Positions 55,862-64,000 of a stretch of DNA of 64,000 bases are shown in pieces (the first letter of the stretch is position 1; every line of letters starts with the position of its first letter). Source of the stretch: Hysterangium stoloniferum (taxonomy: Eukaryota; Basidiomycota; Agaricomycetes; Hysterangiales; Hysterangiaceae). The position numbers and the translations under genes are program-made. The notes beneath the pieces are model-generated. The model did no database searches and was not told the origin of the DNA. It worked only from the letters and a program-made list of their open reading frames with translations. Where the stretch lies: NCBI GenBank assembly GCA_015178975.1, contig WHVD01000236.1, positions 1-64,000 of the forward strand, read 5' to 3'.

Positions 55862-56230
55862 TACATACTATTTGCTTGTTTCAAAATACTGGAGCACCCC
55901 AACAGTTCATGTGAGGGTGCAACAAATAAGTTGAAGCCAAGCTCCACTTGTCCTGTAGAACCTAGTTAGGTATGTTCTAACTTTATGGACCCCCAGAGCC
56001 CATCCTATTTATCCCTAGAAACCCCCCTTGTTTAGACTTTAAGAACCTTCAACCTTAGACTTAGGGCTCCAATTATTAGGTAAGTGTTGATTGACTTATA
56101 GATTTTCTTGCTTGTTTGAAATACTGGAGCACCCAGACAGTTCAGATGAGGATGCAACACATAAGTTGAAGCCAAGCTCAACTTGTCTTCAGAACTGGAC
56201 CCAGTTAAGTATGTACAGACCTCCCAGTCT
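55862..56230 (-). repeat. Two tandem LTR-block remnants
   Basis: Two related copies about 240 bp apart (55865-55980 and 56100-56215): GTTTCAAAATACTGGAGCACC or GTTTGAAATACTGGAGCACC, then the conserved block (55911-55947 and 56147-56182). A third is at 32345-32450. They represent a further diverged LTR subfamily or a piece of one. Confidence 0.55.
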
Positions 56231-56825
56231 TCTGCCTACTCTCCCCTTGTTCCCAACACCTTAACAATTCCTAACAATACAAGTCTTAACAAACCCAACC
56301 TAAGTGCTCATTGGTTATTATTAGGGTTAGTTAATGGCTTATGTCACCAGTCCGAATATTGAGGTTGGCCAATAGTTCACAGAGAATTTTCATATTATAA
56401 TTACTCCAAAATGAACTTCAAAAAAATTCAACTATTTCAAGATGATGCATGAAAGCTTTCTGGGAGTACCCTGTACCCACAAATATCTTTTATTAGCCTA
56501 TGCAGCTTGAGCACCAGACAATCACTTCTGGTAAGCATTAACAAACCTGGGTGGTTAGCATATTGAAAAAATCGTAAGAATAAGAATAAACATTAGGGAA
56601 GCATAAGGTGTGCCACGGAAGTTGTACTTTCCTGTCTCCCACTCCAAAGTAGCTGTGAGAGCAGTACATTTTCAATGGCCACCCTATACAATCTTCGTTT
56701 TAACTTTGTGTTTTCAGTAATGGAGTTTTTTTCTCTACTATCCCACAGGTTGAGCCTGTGAATGGCACATCGGGAACAACGCCATAGACGAACACTTCCC
56801 TTGGGGAGCTAACTCACCCGAAGGC
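56231..56825. other. No gene recognised
   Basis: AT-rich; nothing to report. Confidence 0.25.
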
Positions 56826-57633
56826 TGAGAAAAATGAAAATGTTCCGTGAGATTTATGTACATTATTTTAATGGACTCTAATGGAGGACGATGAATTCAC
56901 GGAACATGTCCTTGCGTCACAGAAGGCGGGTTTTCAAACGTGTCTAATTATCCAATCACAACTCCGACGTAAAAATACAAGGCAGAATTTTTGTATCTTA
57001 TTTATTGAGAAACGTTCAACTTCACACTAGACCCAGACTCACGTGATTCCTCCGGACCGCGATAACCAAGGTGTAACGACAAACGTGGCGACCCATCGAT
57101 CTATCCTTCATCACGCCAGAGAGTCTTCACCGTGGACGTGTAGTATCCGGGTGGCTCTATCTGTGAGTGCTGACGAAGTTCTCGTTGTATCCCAATGCCT
57201 CTCGTAAAACCCGGAAGTCTCTGAGGTCAAGTTGCCTCTTGCGCTCCTCTTCTTTTCCCGGGTCACAGGGATAACTTCCGGGTTTTACGAGAGGCATTGG
57301 GATACAACGAGAACTTCGTCAGCACTCACAGATAGAGACCCCAGATACTATATATGCACGGTGAAGACTCTGGCATGATGAAGGATAGATCGATGGGTCA
57401 CACACTTTGGTTATCGCGGTCTGGGGGAATCACGTGGGTCTCGGTCTAGTGCGAAGTTGAATGTTTCTCCATAAATAAGATACAAAAATCCTGCCATGTA
57501 GTTTTACTAGTAGACACGTTTGAAACAACCGCCTTCTGTAACGCAAGGACATGTGCCGTGAATTCATCGACCTCCATTAGAGGTCCATTAAAATAATTTA
57601 CATACATCTCATGTAACATTTTCATTTTTCTCA
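56826..57633. repeat. Large foldback (inverted repeat)
   Basis: Arms 56826-57218 and 57274-57633, 55-bp spacer. Matching ends include TGAGAAAAATGAAAATGTT outside and CTCGTAAAACCCGGAAGT inside; identity is high near the centre (GTGAGTGCTGACGAAGTTCT shared) and drops outward with several indels. No terminal target duplication seen. The right arm's minus strand has an 81-codon open stretch (57691-57446, MKMLHEMYVNYFNGPL) that is broken in the left arm. Foldback element or inverted segmental duplication. Confidence 0.8.
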
Positions 57634-58345
57634 CCACGTGGCAGCTTTGGACCATCGTGGATGTGGACAGTCCCTGACCCTCCCGACTCAAGACCTAGTG
57701 CTCGCAATACTCCAATACACCCCCTCGAGAGTAGAGGCTCGAAAATATATGCAAACGATCTGAAATGTGTGTGAGTTTGTGGGCTGGTGAGAAAGTCGCT
57801 CGCCATTGTCGTCGTCCTGTGTGATGCGCCTCGAAGTAAAATTCTTGATTTTCTTCTTCCAATTCGTCACCCCATCACCAACATTCCCTCGCCCATCCAG
57901 CTAATCACCCGGTTCAGCATTCCTCCAGTAGGGCTCTTCCGTCCCTCTGGCTCACGACGAGACCGCGATCGGCCGACGCCTGATTTTCCATTCCTTGCAG
58001 TCATCTGAATTGCTATGGACACTTGAGGAAGTGAGGCGAAATATTGCAAGGTTACTTGTACTTGCTATCAGTATGAATAGCCATAGGTAGCACCTCGGTG
58101 AAGGGTGATTGTTTTTATGGAAAATTACCGCACCAACCAAGAACGGACACGCCAAATACTCTGACTTCTAAGGATCTTACACAAACCTAATTGTGCATGG
58201 TGTCAAAGCCTTTAAAAATCGTACGGGCATGGATTGGTCTCGCCCTTTAGTCGGCATGCATGGAACACATTACCCGATTAAGAGTAGTGCTGTTTTGACG
58301 GCCGGCCCTCCGATATCGGACCAGTCTGCGCGGATTAATCATTGA
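57634..58345. other. No gene recognised
   Basis: Balanced composition; short frames only. Confidence 0.25.
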
Positions 58346-60540
58346 CTCCGGGATGCGATGGCAATAACTTGGTTGGACGAGGTGGCTAACGGTTGACTAT
58401 AAGCAAGAGTTCATGACAGTGGTTTTGAACAACCAACACCTCACAGACCAATCGTTGCAAGGAATCGATATCCGTTTCGTCCAATATAGAATGATGTACA
58501 AAGTTTGAGAACGGCGTCATGAAATGCCATTTTACAAGCATGGCTAGACTAGTCGGTGACCTATCCTTGTCTCCCATCCTCTACTGGTCGATCAGCCTAA
58601 ATCCCACACCAAGGAACGTCCGACACTACCCAATGAATGAAATTGAAGGAACATTCACTTGGCATGGGCGTCTGATCTGACGAGTCTTCAGCCTAGTTGA
58701 TAGAAGACACAGACTGAGCAATATACACGTCCACTTACAGATATCGCCATATTATTGAACAAGTTCATGGCTTACTAAACCATAGAAACGAAAAGGACAC
58801 TCACGATACTCAGGAGTCTGGAGAGCCGGGTCGGCGCTTATTTCTTTTGTTCTACTCAATGATGGTGCTGTGTCTGTGGATCGAAATAGAATGGATTTTT
58901 CCCACTTGTAATATAATAATTGTCAGCATTTCAGCCCAGACGTCAAAGTTTCTTCTTCTGTGCAGACCAGAGATGTTGATATTTCGTGAGTTAAGTACGC
59001 GTCCAGTTGCAGATATGGCAACATGATTGAGTTAGTCCATGGTTTGTGAATATAAAGAGCCTTAAGCACTGTAATTTGTGACAAAATAAATAATAAGCCA
59101 TGTAAATGAAAAGGATACTTACAAAATGGATTCTTGTTTTTTCCCTCATTCTTGAGCCTGGCCGGCGCTTGTTTCCACATTGTCATTCGATCCCATTACT
59201 GTCTTGTGGATGTACGTGAATAGAATTAGTAGAATTCGCCCCGTCAAAGTTTGATTATTGTTAATGTTGCAGCACAGACGTCGGAGTTGATCCTTTTGTA
59301 CAGCACTCAGACGTTAATATTTCTCGAGAGTCGACATGAAGAGAAACTGAATCATCACCTTCTGTAGATTGCCGTTCATTATATCTCCCCTCTTTGTGAA
59401 CCAATGGAGCATCATCACTCGAAAAAAACCAATCTGAAGTGGCAAGTTGTGATAAATAGCGTGAACTTGGGAGTGTCCTTGATGGTATCGGAGGCATGTC
59501 TGCGATGATCGCGCATTCGAGCAAAGATCACAGGAAGGGACGATGCGTGAAGAAAAAATCCCGGAAGCCCATGTCCTTGTCATCGTATACTATTGGAATA
59601 TGTTCTGTAGAAATGGTATAAGTTTATAAGAAGGGGATAACTGAGCCACGGACCTAGCACCATACTAGGACAATTCACTTATTGATCGTATCCAATTCTT
59701 GCAATGGCACCTCCGCGCGGCCGGCAACGCTTTGATGGTGGTGGTTTAGGTGGGGCAGGGGAGGGAGGTATATCTTGTTCTTGTTCTCTTAAAGTAGTAA
59801 GACTCTAGGTAAGTATACGATAGAATCAATAAACGAGACTATACGAGCCTAGAGCCGCGCCGCCTGATATTGCACTGTGCTGAACGTCTGCGTCCTATGT
59901 GATGCAGTTCCATGATCTTAGGTAAGTATATGATGGAGGTAACACATGACACTACACGAACTTAGCTGTGCAGTGCCATTAATATCTCCCAGCTCTTCCT
60001 CATCCTTGACATCCGAGTACTGGGCTGGCCTGTGAATTATCGTTCGCGGCCACTAGCAGAAGGTCCACATCAATCACAATATGAATACTAAGTCGACATC
60101 GTCGAATGCGTTTAAATTCGGAGCAGGAACATGTTCATGTTGGTTCTTCGACTCTGGGTCCAGATCCTTCAACGTGGTGAAGGGTAAGTGAAGGGATGAT
60201 ATGGGAATGGTTATAAGGGAGGGATAGATGGCGCGACCAAGGCGTAATAGGGGGATAGAAGAAATGCTTGCGAGACGCTGTAACATAGCTGGATGATACA
60301 ATAGCACGAGTAACAAGATAATAGGCAACAAAAAGTGTATGTCGCCCAAATCGGACTTGCCACTTTGAATATAGACCTGTGGCAAGAAATGCGTAATCAT
60401 CTTCCTTTTATGACGCCTCAGGTGACACAGCATTAATAAAACCTTCAGAAGATGTAGTGACAAGGAAGGCTCACTAGATTGTGTTAATGGTGAACTAGTG
60501 GCTTTTGGGCGAACGCCACGCGCGAGCTTCTGCAATAGGT
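58346..60540 (-). pseudogene. Diverged second copy of the 46-50 kb block
   Basis: 58350-58480 resembles 46096-46215 (AAGCAAGAGT, CAAGGAATCGATRTCC in the same order and direction). On the minus strand 59524-59270 (MPPIPSRTLPSSRYLSQL, SDDAPLV) resembles 49330-49180 (MPPAVPCIHDVPCEVDSS, STDATLV), and near 60020 DVKDEEELGDINGTAQ resembles DVKNQEAEAAKGIDGTGQ near 49840. Order is kept. A 153-codon minus-strand stretch (60535-60074) with a hydrophobic segment (HFLLPIILLLVLLYH) may be an exon or decay product. Whether any of this is expressed is unknown. Confidence 0.45.
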
Positions 60541-61823
60541 CCGAATCGATGGATAGTCCCTAAACTTCATCTTATGTTTACAATTTAGTTATGCCAGCGC
60601 ATTTTGTGGTTGCCATGAGTTATAGATATTGGCTGTGGCGTTTGGAACCCTAAGTACCCACATGTATCCATAGTAGTCCTTATCCATAGTTTTGGATGTG
60701 GTCAATCTGAGTCTGAGTCTGAGTCTGAGTGGGATGCCTGCAGAGGATATGGGTTGTAGTACTTGGTCTAAGTGGTTAAGAAGGCACAATCTGGAGGGGG
60801 ATACCTGGTCCTAGATTGACTAGGTTTTGTAAGTCATCCAAAGATAGCTTTTCCATAAAAGTGACTTCGAGGTTTTCAGACCTGCAGGGTGGAAGTCATT
60901 GACATGCTCATCTTCAGAACAAACGAGAGGTGATTCAGGGCTGAAGATTTGTTCCTCTTCCAACTCAGAAAGGCTTTCTATCAAGTGGGCAATTTTAGTA
61001 GTGGTGGACTGCATGGTTTCTCTTTCAACACATGGTCGTGGTTTTTGGGCCCTTTTGTTAGCATTGTTGATCACACCAATGGTTTCTCACTTCCAATGTA
61101 CAATGGTTGTATCATTATTCATCAACTTGCTCCACTGAGGGTGTTGAATTCTGGGCCCTTTCCCCTCCTTTTGCATAGCTAGTTGAGCATTTCTATGGCC
61201 TATCCTGCTGGTTGACACCTGCAAGGGACTGTCCATGAGAGATTCCTTGTCTTCTCTGGTTCAGAATACTCACAAAACATTATGGTAGGAAGTTGTCTAA
61301 GGTCAAAGGGGAAAAGTCTCTTCCTCCGATCCATTTCTCATCCCTTCTGCTGAATATTTCTTGTCTGCAAGTCTGGATTGGTTAAAAAATATACTTTCAT
61401 TGGCAATGTCCTTGATAGGAAACCTGATCCCTAGAGGTTCTTGGGTGTCGGTCAGACCTTTGTGGTACTGACAATGAGGTTCTTACCAATCTCCTTTCTC
61501 AATGAAGTCCTCATAGGTTATAGATATGTATATACACCTCTGAATGCATTGTTTAATCTGAATTTCTCTTTGTTTCAGTGTAAGGTAGTTCTCTGGTCAA
61601 GAAGTATGTATAGATGAGAACAAAAATTGATTTGTTATCAATGTTATTTACTTGACCTTGTATGCTTAGTCTGTGAACTGCTTCATACAAACCTTTGATT
61701 GGCTGCCTCTTTGTTAGGAGTCTGTGTAGTGCACTTGTTGATTGAGACATAGTGAGAAATCTTGCCCATGTGCAGTGTATAGACCTTACACTGCAATTTG
61801 GTAATAGTTAGGTCCATTGTTGT
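60541..61823. other. No gene firmly recognised
   Basis: A GAGTCT-type microsatellite at 60712-60731. Minus-strand stretches at 61074-60820 and 61750-61553 have protein-like composition but no recognised motif. Confidence 0.3.
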
Positions 61824-62618
61824 TGTTAAGGGTGTGTACACGGAGGGTTTCCAGAGAAACCCAGTAGGACTTGGCTTCAGCTTATAGGCTGCACCCTCGC
61901 GAGATTGTCTTGTCCAATTTCAAATGGGCAGATGGGAATCCTGGGGAGTCTGGGCAGGGGTCATGGGTCAAGAGGTCGGGGAGTCGAGATAGATAAGTCA
62001 GAGGTTGAGTGATAGATGCATCGGAGCCTGTGGCCTCCGACTAGTAAAAGCGGTGTGATTCAAAGAGGAATTTAGAGCAGAAAATATACTAGATTACTGG
62101 GGAGAATCAAAGCTGATTTTCTGACTGGATTGTATGTACAACATCTGCCAGACTATAGACTCTGGAATGAATAACATACCAAATCCAGTAAAAATGAAAA
62201 CAATACTAACAAACATAAAATGAGATAAATAAACACCAAACTTGGTGTTAGGAACGGGATGGAACAGAGTGGAGTCTGAATCATGACAGGTCATAAAACC
62301 ATAATGGGAATGGAGCGGGAGTGGAGTCTGAATTGTGACAGGTCATTTGACTATAACGGGAATGGGGCTCAGTTAGAGGGCTGACAGGTTTTCCGAGTGG
62401 GGTCCGGTGACTGATGTGTGGGACAGGGTCAGAGATAGACAGGGATGGAGTCTGGCAGGTATTCCAGTGACTGATACATGAAGGAATGAAGTCAAACATG
62501 GACAAGTCTGACATATGGAGTCCGGCAGGAATTCCAGTAAACTGACAATTGGTGTGTATAGGGTGTGGGTGCATATAAGTTAGTGCCCGGGAGTCCCACT
62601 GGAATTCCGGTCATAACA
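61824..62618 (+). repeat. Solo LTR with target duplication GTTGT
   Basis: 795 bp, ends TGTTAAGGGTG and CGGTCATAACA, flanked by GTTGT at 61819-61823 and 62619-62623. Block at 61865-61900. Closest to 29817-30684 (both end in the GGTCATAACA type). An internal ACTGATAC/ACTGATGTGTG motif recurs near 62410-62480. Confidence 0.9.
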
Positions 62619-62644
62619 GTTGTCCACATCCCATTGTTGCTTAC

Positions 62645-63188
62645 TGTTAAGTGCCGTGTTGGGAACTTATTCCAGAACTATTGGAAAGTCACCAGAAAGT
62701 CGGGAACTGTCGGATAGGGTCAAGACGTTGGCTTCAGCTTATGTGCTGCACCTCTATGCAAACGCTCAAAGTCCTTAATTTCAGAGGTGAGACTTACAAT
62801 GGAAGATATGGATATTCAGAGTTCCGAAGAGTTCTGAATATTGAGCATACAGAAAGACAGAAGAAGGAATAAGAAACTAAGTTGATATTAGATCTAAGGT
62901 AAAGTACAAATTCGCGGAAACTAATATAAGTCTTCTCGTTATTGTACTACAAACTGAGACCATAATAAGACGGAAACGGAAGTATTCTTAAAACAGAAAT
63001 ACAATAAGACATATTGGGGAGACAATATTCCGAAATGGGAATATAATAGACAAATGAGTGAATACTTGTCAACAGACAAATTACCAAATGCGGAACAAGG
63101 GAAGGATGCGGAAGATACAGTAACTATGATGTTCCGTAGTCGGAGATTGGGAGTCAGATATTGAAACATCCGGGAATGGGTCGTAACA
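62645..63188 (+). repeat. Solo LTR with target duplication CTTAC
   Basis: 544 bp, ends TGTTAAGTGCCG and GGGTCGTAACA, flanked by CTTAC at 62640-62644 and 63189-63193. Only 26 bp from the preceding solo LTR. Same family as 33274-33997; block at 62724-62752. Confidence 0.9.
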
Positions 63189-63193
63189 CTTAC

Positions 63194-63844
63194 ATCCCAT
63201 TGTTCTCCACTTGTATATATATATTATATACATACATGTGTATTTCAATACAGTAGTGGTTTTACTCCTGTGATGTATTAGCCTTATTTTAATACTATTT
63301 TCCGAAAAAGGAGTCCAATGCTCTATCAAAATGTGCAAATACTCAATTCACTGCAAGGTAAAATAATTTAAGTATTTGATATTAATCAGTGGCAGCCTAA
63401 ATAGACTTAGAACCCCTGAAGTCAAGAGTTTACTTGAATATATGCACCCTACTTCGCAAAGAAGGTTTTGAGAGCTGCTTGTGCAAGCTTGTTCTTTTTC
63501 TGTTAAAACACTACTAAAATATGAATAACAATTCACTGATTCCGAAACTAGATTCAACTTCGATTCTAGCTAGTTTATATATATTTTATACTATTTATCA
63601 AACAGTAAAAATATTAATAAACAGGTCAAAAGATTAGATATAGAATAAAACACTATTTGGCTAATATATGCTTTATTTACACTAACCTACAGGGTCTACT
63701 GTGATACTAACTTATCAGGATCTTAATGTAGTCTTAAGGATTCTGCAAGAATATTCTCAGTATTTGTTTATGCCAAAAACCGGGTAGAAATTAGAATATA
63801 TGTATTTCTAATCTCAATATAACCTAAAATATTTATTACTTTAA
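63194..63844. other. No gene recognised
   Basis: AT-rich with a TATATATATATTATATA stretch near 63216. Confidence 0.3.
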
Positions 63845-64000
63845 TTGATAACCAACAACTCAACTAGAGGTGGATTAGTAATAAAGGATAGCCAGCTACT
63901 CAACTAAGAGGTGGCAAAAGGGGAACAAGTTGTTTGTCAGAAGCTCAACTAGAGGTGACAAGGGGGTAGGATTATTACCAGAAGCTCAACTAGAGGTGGC
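63845..64000 (+). repeat. CTCAACTAGAGGTGG direct repeats at window edge
   Basis: Motif CTCAACTAGAGGTGG (one unit CTCAACTAAGAGGTGG) begins near 63859, 63899, 63944 and 63986, about 40-45 bp apart, with related spacers (ACCAGAAG, GTCAGAAG). Continues past the window. Confidence 0.75.

Noticed and set aside
57446-57691. 81-codon frame in the foldback arm as a gene
   Set aside because: Its counterpart in the other arm is broken and no family was recognised; may be a relic but is not supported as a gene.

Overview
The window looks like accessory, repeat-rich DNA from a filamentous fungus, most likely an agaricomycete basidiomycete. The reasons are very short GT-AG introns (46-73 nt), an intron-bearing tRNA-Leu, a six-exon mitochondrial malate dehydrogenase, a small GPI-type secreted protein, a VPS15-like pseudogene, and a dense load of Ty3/gypsy-type LTRs, Helitrons, a Tc1/mariner relic and a 5'-truncated LINE. 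No species call is possible from the sequence alone.

Layout: 1-4777 is the 5' part of an LTR retrotransposon on the minus strand (LTR, primer-binding site, long open Gag-protease frame leaving the window). It abuts a head-to-tail array of three Helitrons (about 4778-12003, 12004-19180 and 19190-26427) plus the head of a fourth (26428-26535). The third encodes an uninterrupted 1830-residue Rep/helicase; the first carries two in-frame stops and the second three stops and a frameshift. After the array come a CATCCACC-type minisatellite (26620-26895) and about 27 units of a 62-bp pyrimidine-rich minisatellite whose every unit resembles a tiny intron (27030-28610).

28.7-38 kb is a graveyard of solo LTRs, two of them with perfect 5-bp target duplications, with a Tc1/mariner 3' fragment. 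Two inverted solo LTRs at 35488-37180 have swapped target duplications, the signature of an inversion between them. 38.9-41.5 kb is the only clearly healthy host-gene island: a GPI-anchored protein gene, convergent malate dehydrogenase (with a 6-nt microexon) and tRNA-Leu(CAG).

42-61 kb holds eroded host material: an intron-rich hypothetical gene with duplicated exons and a nearly perfect 96-bp-arm palindrome, a broken VPS15 copy with an internal duplication, a LINE 3' end with a 15-bp target duplication, a fragment of an NLR-associated alpha/beta-hydrolase domain, a large foldback repeat, and an apparent second copy of part of the 46-50 kb block at 58-60 kb. Two more solo LTRs with perfect target duplications lie at 61824-63188, and a short-period direct repeat begins at the right edge.

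Functionally, only the malate dehydrogenase, tRNA, GPI protein and perhaps the 47-50 kb gene look like host functions. The most distinctive biology is in the Helitrons: phased 20-21 bp iteron-like repeats and GC hairpins at their 5' ends, long leaders with intron-like tandem repeats, and a Pro/Gln/Gly-Ser-Ala-rich N-terminal extension on the Rep/helicase.
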